A stretch of 64,000 nucleotides of DNA, from positions 1-64,000 of IMG/VR virus record IMGVR_UViG_3300025598_000024, one strand, 5' to 3'. The translations under genes and the position numbers were made by a program. Each line of letters starts with the position of its first letter. The stretch's first letter is position 1. A model generated the notes under the pieces. It was not told where the DNA came from. It saw nothing but the letters and a program-made list of their open reading frames with translations, and searched no databases. Shown here piece by piece: positions 1-7,872 of the stretch. Origin of the DNA: a virus.

Positions 1-3
1 TGC

Positions 4-78
4 TTGGCGCACAGATTCCGCGGATCTGATTGAACTGACGCCGAAAAATTTTTTTATGCCCTGGCTACATGTATAGCC
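4..78 (+). promoter_or_regulatory. Shared upstream element, copy A
   Basis: About 75 bases upstream of the first plus-strand gene closely resemble a second stretch at 11395-11468. Shared blocks in order are TTGGCGC, GCGGA/TCT, TTGAAC, GCCG, an A4-5T7 tract and GTATAG. The A/T tract followed 14-16 bases later by TATAG(C/G) looks like a promoter with an upstream element, but no good -35 box is seen. A short hairpin (CAGAT 12-16 with ATCTG 24-28) lies inside. A regulatory role is inferred from duplication and position. Confidence 0.5.
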
Positions 79-111
79 TGGGAATCAACCAACCCAACAA
101 GGGAGAGCAAC

Positions 112-447
112 ATGAGCAACAATGACACACTCTGCTACAGAGAGTACTACGATTGCCACTGTCACGGTCACGTACTGACTGTTGACATTGAAGCTTATGA
201 CAATGAGTTTTATGTGTCACTGGTGATGTACGAGCAGAGCTATCGAGATGCTGGACGCCTGGTTCGTGCCTGGCGTGCCTTGCGTGGTAAGGATCAGCTA
301 GTGAGTGATTTCGTGCTTGACTCTATGAGTTCAGCAGCTCTTGCCAATCAGATCCAAGAAGCCCTGCGAATTGCCAACAGTAACAATGGCCTGACCGGTG
401 AAGGTCTGGCCTACATCCACAAGTACCCTGACATCGAACCCATCTAG
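112..447 (+). CDS. Hypothetical protein
   Basis: A 111-residue soluble protein that I do not recognise. The start follows a clear GGGAG ribosome site at about 101-105. A Cys/His cluster, CHCHGH at residues 15-20, could bind metal. There are no membrane segments. It is the first gene of a plus-strand run and sits 7 bases before a small membrane protein, so the two are probably co-transcribed from the element at 4-78. Confidence 0.8.
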   Translation: MSNNDTLCYREYYDCHCHGHVLTVDIEAYDNEFYVSLVMYEQSYRDAGRLVRAWRALRGKDQLVSDFVLDSMSSAALANQIQEALRIANSNNGLTGEGLAYIHKYPDIEPI

Positions 448-454
448 GAGACAT

Positions 455-616
455 ATGCAGAGATACTTCTATCGATTCTTGCAGTTCTGGTTGGTATTGA
501 GCCTGGTTGCAGTATGTTTGGACCTGGCTCACCGCAAGTATGTTAACGCTGCATGCTTGTGTCTGGCAACAATAGGGATGGGTTTTTTTACCTATCTGAT
601 GAAAGATGAGGAATAA
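455..616 (+). CDS. Small membrane protein
   Basis: A 53-residue protein with two hydrophobic stretches (about residues 8-22 and 30-45) separated by a short basic turn, so probably a two-pass inner-membrane protein. It starts at the ATG after a TAGGAGAC ribosome site that overlaps the previous stop; a longer upstream reading frame would overlap the previous gene. It ends one base before the next start. A holin-like role is possible but unsupported. Confidence 0.65.
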   Translation: MQRYFYRFLQFWLVLSLVAVCLDLAHRKYVNAACLCLATIGMGFFTYLMKDEE

Positions 617-617
617 C

Positions 618-1028
618 ATGAAAGCTGTTATCATCCGCGCCAACAACTCCCGTGAACTGGTTGAGTTCACCAAGGAGACCAGCTACGGCATGATCAAAGC
701 TGCTGTTGATGGCATCTTTGACTGTGTTAGTCTGCCCAACTACGGGGTTGACATGTGGTGTAACGATGAGGGTCATATCATTGGCCTGGATCCCAACGAG
801 TTCGCCTCGGATCTGTACCTCAAGCACTACCCCTGGTTGCTCAAAGGGCTCAGCCCCAGCATCTATCAGTACGCTATCCGTGGTGACGTGATCATCACCG
901 GCATGGGTGATGAAGAGGGTTACACCATGGGCTTGACCGATCAGCAGGCTGAAATGCTGTTGAAGGGTGACGACAAATCCTTCTTCGAGCAGGGTCAAGA
1001 AGAAGTCCTGGAACGAGAGGAGTGCTGA
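618..1028 (+). CDS. Hypothetical protein with acidic tail
   Basis: A 136-residue protein of unknown function. I chose the ATG at 618 over the in-frame ATG at 606 because a GAGGA ribosome site lies at about 608-612, just inside the end of the previous gene. The last third is rich in Glu and Lys and looks helical. No catalytic motif is visible. Confidence 0.8.
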   Translation: MKAVIIRANNSRELVEFTKETSYGMIKAAVDGIFDCVSLPNYGVDMWCNDEGHIIGLDPNEFASDLYLKHYPWLLKGLSPSIYQYAIRGDVIITGMGDEEGYTMGLTDQQAEMLLKGDDKSFFEQGQEEVLEREEC

Positions 1029-1037
1029 TGGTATACT
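1009..1037 (+). promoter_or_regulatory. Candidate sigma-70-type promoter
   Basis: TGGAAC at 1009-1014, a 17-base spacer and TATACT at 1032-1037 just after the stop of the previous gene. It would drive the transglycosylase-like gene at 1096. Spacing is ideal and the -10 is good, but the -35 is only moderately close to consensus. Confidence 0.4.
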
Positions 1038-1095
1038 AAGAGTTCACGGATTGTTCACCAACAATCTACCGAAAGGACAGAGAGTGAGATAGCCT

Positions 1096-1608
1096 ATGAC
1101 TATCAACTGGGGGCGTGTTTTTAATCGAGGATCATTCGTACTGATTGTGATGTGGGCTTGGATGAGCCTGGCTGGCAACAGCCCGGTAGCATCAAGCACA
1201 GATCATCCAACTACTACCAGTGAGGCAGTTGTTGTTGTCAGTAGTGTGGTTCACCACCCTGTTCCGCCCAGGTCATTGACCCGGTGGGACACACGCTCAA
1301 CCGATCCACTTGCTAGTTGGCCCAGCAAGTATGACCCTATGTGGAGAGAACCATTCAGGGTACAGCTGGTGTTCGCATGCATCAGGTGGACAGAGTCACG
1401 CAACCACAGCACTGTCGTTGAACCGCACAGTCATGCTGGTGGTTGGTATCAGATCATGCCGCACGAATGGTGGTATGCCAGAAATAATATAGCTGGCTTA
1501 CCTGCTAGTGCTGCACAAGCCACTGGAGATCAACAGAGTACCGTTGCTCTCTGGTACTATCACAGAAACCATGGCTTCAGACCAGAGTGGTCTGACGGCT
1601 GCAAGTAA
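1096..1608 (+). CDS. Membrane-anchored lytic transglycosylase / Rpf-like protein
   Basis: 170 residues. An N-terminal hydrophobic segment (about residues 12-28) is a signal anchor, followed by a Ser/Thr/Pro-rich linker and a C-terminal lysozyme-fold-like domain from about residue 85. That domain has the pattern CIRWTESRNH (candidate catalytic Glu in WTES), GGWYQIMPHEWW, and a final cysteine that could pair with the first, as in actinobacterial resuscitation-promoting-factor and transglycosylase domains. It probably cleaves peptidoglycan outside the membrane. Whether it serves lysis or cell-wall remodelling is not shown by the sequence; it is not next to a classical holin. Confidence 0.75.
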   Translation: MTINWGRVFNRGSFVLIVMWAWMSLAGNSPVASSTDHPTTTSEAVVVVSSVVHHPVPPRSLTRWDTRSTDPLASWPSKYDPMWREPFRVQLVFACIRWTESRNHSTVVEPHSHAGGWYQIMPHEWWYARNNIAGLPASAAQATGDQQSTVALWYYHRNHGFRPEWSDGCK

Positions 1609-1620
1609 GAGGAGAAATCC

Positions 1621-2109
1621 ATGAGTAAGATCACCGACACCATCAAAAAGGTACAGGCCGCTACTGAAGCAGTGCTTGGCCGTGAGGTCAACACCGACGA
1701 GGTTCTCCAGACCATTGAAGCTATCGAGGTCTTGGTGAGTGCCAAAAAGCAGGCGGAGCAGCCTCAGCCTATCCCTACCACCTACGTGGTGACCAAGGGA
1801 ATGCCTCAGCCTGCTGTTGTTGAGCCAGTGATTGAGCATCCAGTTGTCAAGAAGGCTAACAGGTCTCGAAACCGTTCTTACACCAATCCGGTCCGTATCA
1901 TTGATTGGAAAGAACACCAGGAGTTTCTTGACCTGGTTCTCAACGGTCAGGTTCACGTGCTCAGCAACGACAGGCTGGCTGATGTCATGACCAACACCAC
2001 TCAGTTTGCTACCAAGCTGCGCAAGGAAGCCAGCCTGCGTGGTTACAAGATGGTTAACATCTGGAATGACAAGAAGAAGCGCACGGTGCGCATCCACGCA
2101 GTCAAGTAG
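1621..2109 (+). CDS. Hypothetical basic protein
   Basis: 162 residues with a strong GAGGAGA ribosome site. The N-terminal 50 residues look like a helical bundle, then comes a Pro/Val-rich linker (about 52-85) and a basic C-terminal half with the run KKANRSRNRS and several Lys/Arg-rich helices, which suggests nucleic-acid binding. I do not recognise the family. It lies 12 bases after the transglycosylase-like gene and ahead of the MoxR-type ATPase leader. Confidence 0.75.
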   Translation: MSKITDTIKKVQAATEAVLGREVNTDEVLQTIEAIEVLVSAKKQAEQPQPIPTTYVVTKGMPQPAVVEPVIEHPVVKKANRSRNRSYTNPVRIIDWKEHQEFLDLVLNGQVHVLSNDRLADVMTNTTQFATKLRKEASLRGYKMVNIWNDKKKRTVRIHAVK

Positions 2110-2169
2110 TACTGCGCAGTACCAGTAAATTTCAACGCATTGGAGCAGTGAGCCGCCTGTGCATTGAAT

Positions 2170-2190
2170 CTGGTACCACTCCGGTACCAG
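2170..2190 (+). promoter_or_regulatory. Leader hairpin before the MoxR-type gene
   Basis: A perfect 8-base stem, CTGGTACC (2170-2177) with GGTACCAG (2183-2190), and a 5-base loop in the 117-base leader of the ATPase gene. There is no T-tract, so it is more likely an RNA-stability or regulatory hairpin than an intrinsic terminator. Confidence 0.45.
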
Positions 2191-2208
2191 TGGGGCACCA
2201 CCCTTATA

Positions 2209-2224
2209 TTATCCTGGAGGATAA
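2209..2224 (+). promoter_or_regulatory. Ribosome-site-sequestering hairpin
   Basis: TTATCC (2209-2214) pairs perfectly with GGATAA (2219-2224) around the loop TGGA. The ribosome site CTGGAGG of the ATPase gene lies in the loop and 3' arm, three bases before the ATG at 2227. Folding would hide it, so translation may be controlled by a protein, ribosome movement or temperature. This is inference from the fold. Confidence 0.45.
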
Positions 2225-2226
2225 TC

Positions 2227-3177
2227 ATGGCTGACAACAACACTCCCAACGAGTTGTTGCAAGAGTTCCTCGCTAACCCTTTGGGTATCAGCAAGGACAC
2301 CGCTCAGGCAACTGAGCAAGCAGTGCCAGAATCCGTCTCGACGCACACCGCCGTGACGGCAGCCCCAACCACCCCTACCAAGGAGTACACCATGGAGCGC
2401 ATCTCCTACAACCCCGACGACTTCGGCGGTATCCCCGAGCCCGAGTGCTGGCGTGACCTGCGTGACATCATGAACGCAGGTGTCAACAAGGTCTTCCTCT
2501 CAGGCCCCCCAGGAATCGGTAAGTCCTTCGCTGGCATGTACTTCGGTGATGTCAGCCGTGGTGTCGAGCGCATGAGCTGCACCGAGGACATGACCAGTGC
2601 CGACGTTGACGGCTTCATGGGCATCACCAAGGACGGCACCTTCGACTGGCGTTACGGTGCTGCTAGCCGTGCCTGGATCAACGGCAGCCGTCTCATCATC
2701 GATGAGATCGACAAGGCTGGTAGCGATGTGCTCGCCAAGCTGTTGGCGTTCACCGACTCAGCTATGTCAGCTCGGTTTGTGATCGTTGCCACCGGCGAGA
2801 CCATCGTGCCTGCACCTGGTTTCTCCGTGGTGATGACCGCCAACATCACCAACATTGACGAGCTTGACTCGGACGCGCTCAAGGACCGTTTCCCTGCGCA
2901 CATCCAGATCAACGCTCCTCACCCGTCAGCTCTCATGCAGTTCCCTGAGAGACAGCGGATGTTGGCTGCCACGCTGATCAGCTCTCGTGCTGGTAACCTC
3001 AACGGTTACAGTCAGCGTGTGTCGCTGCGCAAGTTCGAGTACTTCAACCAGCTTCTTGCTGACCCGGCATTCGACCTTGACCGTGCTGCTGCGCTTGCGT
3101 TCGGTCCTCAGCTTGCTGAGGAGATCGTCCGTCACCTGCGCCTCGGCCTGCTCAACACCGGCGAAGTCAGCTTCTAG
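2227..3177 (+). CDS. MoxR-type AAA+ ATPase
   Basis: 316 residues. Walker A is GPPGIGKS at residues 93-100 and Walker B ends IIDEID with D159/E160. A sensor-like VVMTAN stretch and a later DRF match the MoxR/AAA_5 (CbbQ/NorQ-like) group, whose members remodel protein complexes together with a VWA-domain partner. The first 55 residues are a low-complexity Thr/Ala/Pro linker. The ATG at 2227 is chosen for its GGAGG site; an upstream in-frame start lies in the leader. The next gene, two bases away, encodes the expected VWA partner, so the pair probably acts as one chaperone machine. The target in this phage is unknown. Confidence 0.9.
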   Translation: MADNNTPNELLQEFLANPLGISKDTAQATEQAVPESVSTHTAVTAAPTTPTKEYTMERISYNPDDFGGIPEPECWRDLRDIMNAGVNKVFLSGPPGIGKSFAGMYFGDVSRGVERMSCTEDMTSADVDGFMGITKDGTFDWRYGAASRAWINGSRLIIDEIDKAGSDVLAKLLAFTDSAMSARFVIVATGETIVPAPGFSVVMTANITNIDELDSDALKDRFPAHIQINAPHPSALMQFPERQRMLAATLISSRAGNLNGYSQRVSLRKFEYFNQLLADPAFDLDRAAALAFGPQLAEEIVRHLRLGLLNTGEVSF

Positions 3178-3179
3178 TC

Positions 3180-4709
3180 ATGGCTAGCGAATCTAACCCG
3201 CAAGAGCCTCGGATCACGCCACTACCCAACGTAGTTGCGTCATACCGTGAGGATCTTGACCCGTCACTGCAGTGGGAAGTTGTTCCCAGTGTAGGTGACT
3301 TCAACACCGGTGTAGACTTCGCTAAGGGAATTGTGTCTGTCCCCCTCTCGGGGGACGACCATTCCCGGCTGGTTCGGCTGCGTGAGATGGTGCGTCTTCG
3401 TATCGCACCCACTGACGACAAGCTGTTCAAGCACATTGCAAGTAAGCATGGGGGTATCGTTACTGAGCACACGCTACGGCTTGCTGACCTCGGTCGTATC
3501 AACGCTGTCACTCGTCAGTATGCTGAAGCATTCGAGATTCCAATCGAGCCTGACGGCAGCGAGAAAGTTCTTGGCAAGCGGTTGGCTACCACCAACACGC
3601 CTCAAGCCTGGAACAAGTGCGTCGAGTTCACCGCTCAATACTTTGGCACCAAGGCGTTCGACAGCTTTGCTTCTGGCGTGCGCAGTGTCAACAGTGACTG
3701 GAGCAGTGGCTTGCGCAAGCTAGCCAAGGAGCTCAGTAGCTCATTCGATGACGACGTTGAGTCCATCGGTAACACTAAGCGTTTGAACTACGGGGATGAT
3801 GTCTACGGTCCTAGTGGTTTCAATCACTCAGTGTACGCAGCCAGTAGTATTGCCAACTACATGGCTGATGGTTATCGTGCTCCGCAACAGATCCGTCAGG
3901 AACTTGCTGAGAGCGAGGACAACCGTGCTAAGAACTACGGTGAACAGGATCCGGAAGAGATCCTGCGTGGTTACGAGCGCATTGATCCCGAGAGCCAGCT
4001 TGACACCAGTGACCTGCCTGATGACTTTGAGTTCATAACAGATCCTGATGAAGATGAAGACAGCGGCGACATATTCGGCCCTCTCATCTTCAATCACGAG
4101 CTGCCTCTCACCGTCGAGGTCAAGGGCTACATGGCACGCAAGCGCCGCGCCAACATCATTGGTCGCAGCATTGTGTACCCCAGCCGTCGTTACACTGACC
4201 CTGAGATGCGCATGTTTGCTAACAAGATGCGTACAAAGGGTGGTATCTACCTGCTGGATGTCAGTGGTAGTATGCACGTGGATCAGGATGACATTGAGGC
4301 TATCGTTGATGTTGCGCCTGCAGCTCTCATCATGGCTTACAGTGATCCTGACAACGGCGGCGGCCTGCCAAATGCACACATCCTGGCCAAGCGTGGCTGG
4401 CGTGTTAAGGGCTTCAAGGACGTGCAGCGTGGTGGCAACGGTGTCGATGGCACTGCTCTTACCTGGGCTATCCGTCACAAGAAGCCTGGCGAGGACATCG
4501 TCTGGGTTACTGACGGCCAGGTGTTCGGCATCCAGGGTTACGGTGGTCACGACCTGTCCATCCAGTGTGCCAAGCTGGTCAAGAAGCACCGGATCATCAT
4601 GATCCCCAGCATGCGCGAGGCCATCGCTGCTTGCAGGACTGGTAAGCCAATGCGTCAGTTCAACAAGCCATCTGGTCGCGTGCGCGACGCCCTGCTCGGC
4701 AAGTACTAA
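3180..4709 (+). CDS. VWA-domain protein, partner of the MoxR-type ATPase
   Basis: 509 residues. The C-terminal third is a von Willebrand A domain with the metal-ion-dependent adhesion site DVSGS at residues 360-364, followed by the expected later Thr (about GTALTW) and Asp (VTDGQ). The N-terminal two thirds are a long helical region with an acidic stretch before the domain (about residues 275-300). It is the classical gene partner of MoxR ATPases, which use the VWA protein to dock substrates. Such pairs occur in bacteria (CbbQ/CbbO, NorQ/NorD, RavA/ViaA) and are known in some large phages. Confidence 0.88.
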   Translation: MASESNPQEPRITPLPNVVASYREDLDPSLQWEVVPSVGDFNTGVDFAKGIVSVPLSGDDHSRLVRLREMVRLRIAPTDDKLFKHIASKHGGIVTEHTLRLADLGRINAVTRQYAEAFEIPIEPDGSEKVLGKRLATTNTPQAWNKCVEFTAQYFGTKAFDSFASGVRSVNSDWSSGLRKLAKELSSSFDDDVESIGNTKRLNYGDDVYGPSGFNHSVYAASSIANYMADGYRAPQQIRQELAESEDNRAKNYGEQDPEEILRGYERIDPESQLDTSDLPDDFEFITDPDEDEDSGDIFGPLIFNHELPLTVEVKGYMARKRRANIIGRSIVYPSRRYTDPEMRMFANKMRTKGGIYLLDVSGSMHVDQDDIEAIVDVAPAALIMAYSDPDNGGGLPNAHILAKRGWRVKGFKDVQRGGNGVDGTALTWAIRHKKPGEDIVWVTDGQVFGIQGYGGHDLSIQCAKLVKKHRIIMIPSMREAIAACRTGKPMRQFNKPSGRVRDALLGKY

Positions 4710-4715
4710 CAACCA

Positions 4716-4759
4716 GTACCCAGTGGGCCTGCAGCAATAACTGTTGGCTCACTGGGTAC
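4716..4759 (+). terminator. Strong intergenic hairpin after the ATPase-VWA pair
   Basis: A 14-base stem (4716-4729 with 4746-4759, one G-U pair) with a 16-base loop begins 6 bases after the VWA stop. There is no T-tract, so it is a weak candidate for intrinsic termination; it could also be an mRNA 3'-end stabiliser or processing site. The next ribosome site starts about 10 bases later. Confidence 0.45.
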
Positions 4760-4779
4760 ACAACCCGAAAGGTAACATC

Positions 4780-5076
4780 ATGACCACAAGCAAGCAAGAC
4801 TTCATTCGCATTGCTCAGGAAAAGATCGATGCTCACACTGACATCGAACAGCTGCGTGACTTGACAACCAAGTTGGTTACGCTGCTCGGTATTCAGGATG
4901 AGATGATCGAAGCCAACGACAAGGTTGTTACTCAGCTCAATAACCTGATCGACATGCAGAATACCATGATCAACAAGATGATTGGTCTGTGTGAGAGTTA
5001 CGATGTTCCATTGCCTGACAGCACACGGAACATTGCTAAGATGATCGCAGATCGTCCCAAGCAACCACAGCATTGA
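4780..5076 (+). CDS. Small coiled-coil protein
   Basis: 98 residues, almost wholly helical, with Leu/Ile heptads from about residue 20 to 70, so probably a coiled-coil oligomer. The ATG at 4780 follows GAAAGG; an in-frame upstream start would lie inside the 4716-4759 hairpin and is rejected. The function is unknown. It directly precedes the structured intergenic region. Confidence 0.75.
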   Translation: MTTSKQDFIRIAQEKIDAHTDIEQLRDLTTKLVTLLGIQDEMIEANDKVVTQLNNLIDMQNTMINKMIGLCESYDVPLPDSTRNIAKMIADRPKQPQH

Positions 5077-5081
5077 GGTCA

Positions 5082-5525
5082 AGTGTCTTTGAGCCCAGAC
5101 ACTCACAAAACATGGCTCACACTCACCATCAGGGGAAGCTGATGGAGGTATCCAATACCTACGTACAACATTGGGGCATCTTGTGGCCGGTACAAGAAGG
5201 TGTGATCCTTTCTCACTAATACTTCCTAGTTGGTATGATACAAAGGAACTAGGGTCGCTCTGAGCATAGCGACTGGAATCCTGCTTGAGGTTATGCATCA
5301 TTCGTTTGGTGCATAACCCCTGCTGTATCAGCTAGGCAACCAATATGCCCGCAAGTATGGGTTATCACAACCATCGACGCCGCTCTACGGCTCTGCCTAG
5401 TTGTTACACACTCAACACCAGGGGAAGCTGGTGTAGGCTAACTGTTCCTTTATACAGATCCCAGCGGAGGGTGAGAAGCTAATCTTGTCAGTTGGATGAG
5501 ACATGAGAACTGACTAGGTGCTGGG
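5082..5525 (+). ncRNA. Candidate structured RNA (multi-stem intergenic region)
   Basis: The 495 bases between two genes hold no open frame but many perfect stems: 5082-5088/5097-5103; 5126-5132/5139-5145; 5225-5231/5247-5253; 5254-5259/5268-5273; a 12-pair stem 5289-5300/5307-5318; a closing stem 5332-5338/5394-5400; 5415-5421/5428-5434; and nested stems 5460-5465/5520-5525 and 5487-5493/5508-5514. Two modules, each starting CACACTCA and carrying the identical loop GGGAAG, differ at two stem positions with compensatory changes on both arms. That is covariation within one molecule. It could be a phage-borne large RNA of the GOLLD/ROOL kind or a 5' leader control element; I cannot assign a family. 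Confidence 0.5.
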
Positions 5526-5571
5526 CATCACCGAAGATAAACTGCCCACCCCTACAACCAGGAGGTTAGCA

Positions 5572-6090
5572 ATGGCTGATGACTTCAGCGACCTTAACCT
5601 TGACATGGATGAAGCCTTTACTGTTCGCACACAGTTTGGCATTCACCTTGGCAAGCTCAAGGATTGGATTGTTATGATGGGTCAGTTGCCCATGGCAATT
5701 AACGACATGATGGGTGGATGCATGAAAGATGGCATCGATGGCATGAAGCCATGGACCAATGAAGAAGTTGTGTCTACCTTCTCAGACATGTATGACAATC
5801 TTACCAGAGGACTCGAGGTGCTTGCTGCGATGCTTCAGCAGTCAGCCGTCGATCTGTACGGTGAACCATTCTCAACCGATTCATTTGTGATCCCTGCCCT
5901 TGGCATTGGTCTCACAGTGGGTGGGCTTGAGCTCAGCGTCGACATGGACATCGACAAGGCTATCAATGATCTGCCTGAGGAAGTTCGTGACGCTGCAATT
6001 CGTGCACTCCGTGATGTGGTTGGCGATGATCGCCTGCCAGAGGAGTTTCGCGAGCGTATCCAACAGTTCCTTCGAGAGCAAGGAGAGTAA
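5572..6090 (+). CDS. Hypothetical protein
   Basis: 172 residues; the ATG at 5572 follows GGAGG at 5561-5565. Mostly helical in the first half, with a Gly-rich strand region near residues 105-120 (PALGIGLTVGG) and an acidic helical tail. I do not recognise it. It follows the structured intergenic region and may be its regulated target if that region is a leader. The next gene starts 3 bases after its stop. Confidence 0.8.
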   Translation: MADDFSDLNLDMDEAFTVRTQFGIHLGKLKDWIVMMGQLPMAINDMMGGCMKDGIDGMKPWTNEEVVSTFSDMYDNLTRGLEVLAAMLQQSAVDLYGEPFSTDSFVIPALGIGLTVGGLELSVDMDIDKAINDLPEEVRDAAIRALRDVVGDDRLPEEFRERIQQFLREQGE

Positions 6091-6092
6091 CA

Positions 6093-6527
6093 ATGGAAGA
6101 GATGAACCAAGAGCAGTTCGAGCAGATGCTTGGGTCTGAGTCAATTGATCATATGCAGTACATCGATCTGTTTGAACAATCACGCAAGCATGTCACCATG
6201 GATGCCGTGGTTGGACTCATGCTGCTTCGTACCATTCACGATCTCAATGATCTGTTTGATAAAATGGGTAAAGAGAAAGGGCTGGACATACTTGAAAGAT
6301 TGCTGCGAGCGATCACTGCGATGCACATGTCAGTGAGCAAAGACTTTGCTAGCAATGTGATCACAGAACACTTCAAGTATCTAAATCAGAATGAGATTAC
6401 TGTGGAAGACATGCTGCGACCTGGTGATCGTGAGCTGATCAACAGTGAGTTCAAGCGGCTCCTAGGCTGGGATGCCATGGCACTGTTTGACATGTTGATG
6501 GAAGAATCAGACGAGGAGGAAGAATAG
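6093..6527 (+). CDS. Hypothetical acidic helical protein
   Basis: 144 residues, largely helical and ending in a strongly acidic tail (EESDEEEE), a feature often seen in DNA-mimic or chaperone-binding phage proteins. No known domain is recognised. The AAGGAGAG ribosome site lies over the previous stop, so translation is coupled to the gene before. Confidence 0.8.
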   Translation: MEEMNQEQFEQMLGSESIDHMQYIDLFEQSRKHVTMDAVVGLMLLRTIHDLNDLFDKMGKEKGLDILERLLRAITAMHMSVSKDFASNVITEHFKYLNQNEITVEDMLRPGDRELINSEFKRLLGWDAMALFDMLMEESDEEEE

Positions 6528-6528
6528 T

Positions 6529-6954
6529 ATGAGACTGGTAGGTTGGCGTAGGGTAGATGACGGTTGGACAACACGTACCAACCGCATCTTCAACTACACT
6601 ACACGCAAGCGTGATAGTGTTGACATTGCTTTCTACTTACAAGAGGGCAATGAACTGGGTTTGCGCATCAAGTATCCTGTGCTCAATGTTGTTGGCATCA
6701 AAAATGACAGGATCAATCGCAATGATATCTTGATGAGTATCAATTGCAGAAGCAGTTGGCATGCTAAGGAACTGGTTGATTGCATGATGATGCTGGCTGT
6801 CCAACTTCAGACTAATGGCATTTCGGAAGAAGATGTCAGAAAGTGGGTGAATGTTCAACTCAAGTTGATGGATACTAGTATCAGTCATAGGGACAGGGAG
6901 CCAGCAGAATCCATTAATGCTACGCATAATCGTCGCTACTCAAGAACCTTCTAG
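6529..6954 (+). CDS. Hypothetical protein
   Basis: 141 residues that begin one base after the previous stop. Basic, with a beta-rich N-terminal half (FYLQEGNELGLRIKYPVLNVVG) and a helical C-terminal half. No family is recognised. It precedes a WhiB gene by 9 bases and is probably in the same transcript. Confidence 0.78.
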   Translation: MRLVGWRRVDDGWTTRTNRIFNYTTRKRDSVDIAFYLQEGNELGLRIKYPVLNVVGIKNDRINRNDILMSINCRSSWHAKELVDCMMMLAVQLQTNGISEEDVRKWVNVQLKLMDTSISHRDREPAESINATHNRRYSRTF

Positions 6955-6963
6955 GAGGAACAC

Positions 6964-7248
6964 ATGACTACAAGCATTGACAAGGATTTGATCAGGCCTC
7001 TGCTTGATTACAATCCTGGAGACTGGCGGGATCAAGCAGCCTGCAAAAACATGGACACAAATCTGTTCTTCACCGATACTGGTGATGGCGGTCAGGACCT
7101 GGACAAGATGCGCATTGCCCTGGAAGCCTGCCGCAACTGCCCTGTTGTAGCAGAGTGTTTGAAGTTTGGTCAGTCCAATGATCTCAGGTATGGTATCTAC
7201 GGTGGTCACCGTCGTACCCGCCGTGGTCAGTGGGTCAGCCTGATCTAA
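6964..7248 (+). CDS. WhiB-family transcriptional regulator
   Basis: 94 residues with the WhiB signature: a first Cys in DQAACKN, the trio CRNCPVVAEC that completes a 4Fe-4S ligand set, and the turn motif GIYGG followed by a basic tail (HRRTRRG). WhiB proteins bind the primary sigma factor and redirect host transcription, and phage copies are known to antagonise host WhiB2. TAGGAGG lies just before the ATG. This is the first of two WhiB proteins in the window and the strongest evidence for an actinobacterial host. Confidence 0.92.
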   Translation: MTTSIDKDLIRPLLDYNPGDWRDQAACKNMDTNLFFTDTGDGGQDLDKMRIALEACRNCPVVAECLKFGQSNDLRYGIYGGHRRTRRGQWVSLI

Positions 7249-7318
7249 TAACAACAATCAAGATCCCTGAGTCAGTGAGCCTCTGGGTATCTGTGCAGTA
7301 CCAGATGAAAGGAAAATC

Positions 7319-7519
7319 ATGAACACACTGTTGCCACTCGTGGACCAGCTCATTGCTTATGAGTCTGGTGAACTCGAGTTCTCAGATACTATCAAACTGT
7401 TTCAAGAGTTGATCGATACCGGTCACGCTTGGACCCTACAAGGTCACTACGGTCGTACAGCCATGCGACTGATTGAAGATGGGCTTTGCCATCACCCAGT
7501 GCAAGAAGAGGAAGAGTAA
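7319..7519 (+). CDS. Small conserved phage protein (DUF7417-like)
   Basis: 66 residues with the pattern IAYESGEL...[12 protein letters not shown]...[16 protein letters not shown], which I recall as a small protein found in many unrelated phages; its role is unknown. A similar, diverged copy seems to be at 13504-13737. The start is the ATG after GAAAGGAAAATC. No active-site residues are evident. Confidence 0.8.
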   Translation: MNTLLPLVDQLIAYESGELEFSDTIKLFQELIDTGHAWTLQGHYGRTAMRLIEDGLCHHPVQEEEE

Positions 7520-7520
7520 C

Positions 7521-7727
7521 ATGACATACCGTACAGCTATATACATCGAAGCAGACACCAGTCAGTTCTGGTGTGAAGCTTGCGTGAACCAGCGTGAGCA
7601 AAGTAATGTAGATGCGGATGGCTATCCAGTCGATGAATTGTTCTGGACCATCGGTTATCTTACCAACGGTGACAGCATCAACTGCACCCAGTGTGAAAGT
7701 GTGGTTGTAGATGAACTCCTCAGCTGA
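7521..7727 (+). CDS. Zinc-ribbon-like small protein
   Basis: 68 residues with two Cys pairs, C-x-x-C near residues 18-21 and CTQC near residue 57, spaced like a zinc ribbon. The ATG at 7521 follows the GAAGAGGAAGAG end of the previous gene. It overlaps the next gene by 17 bases. It is part of a run of Cys-rich miniproteins (7521-11125). Confidence 0.72.
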   Translation: MTYRTAIYIEADTSQFWCEACVNQREQSNVDADGYPVDELFWTIGYLTNGDSINCTQCESVVVDELLS

Positions 7728-7872
7728 TAGCAAAACCTGCCCGTTGTGCGGTTTAGAATACTCTGGGACTGGCGCCCTGAGTAGAACCGATAACACCACA
7801 GAGATCTGTAGCATCTGTGGTGTTGAGCAAGGGCTCAAGAGTTTCATCATGAACTACAAAGGAGAGCGATGA
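7711..7872 (+). CDS. Zinc-ribbon miniprotein
   Basis: 53 residues with CPLCG at residues 10-14 and CSICG at 33-37, separated by an ALSR segment. I recall this pattern from a widespread small zinc-ribbon family of phages and gut bacteria. It overlaps the genes on both sides (17 bases before, 4 after). The protein is too short for most gene callers but the pattern leaves little doubt. Confidence 0.75.
   Translation: MNSSADSKTCPLCGLEYSGTGALSRTDNTTEICSICGVEQGLKSFIMNYKGER

Noticed and set aside
3828-4712. A 294-codon minus-strand frame opposite the VWA gene
   Set aside because: Codon pattern, operon direction and the intact VWA motifs show the plus strand is coding.
5126-5160. Resemblance of GGGAAGCTGATGG to part of a cobalamin riboswitch
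   Set aside because: The B12 box and the rest of the conserved core are missing, and the stretch is better explained as a repeated hairpin module.
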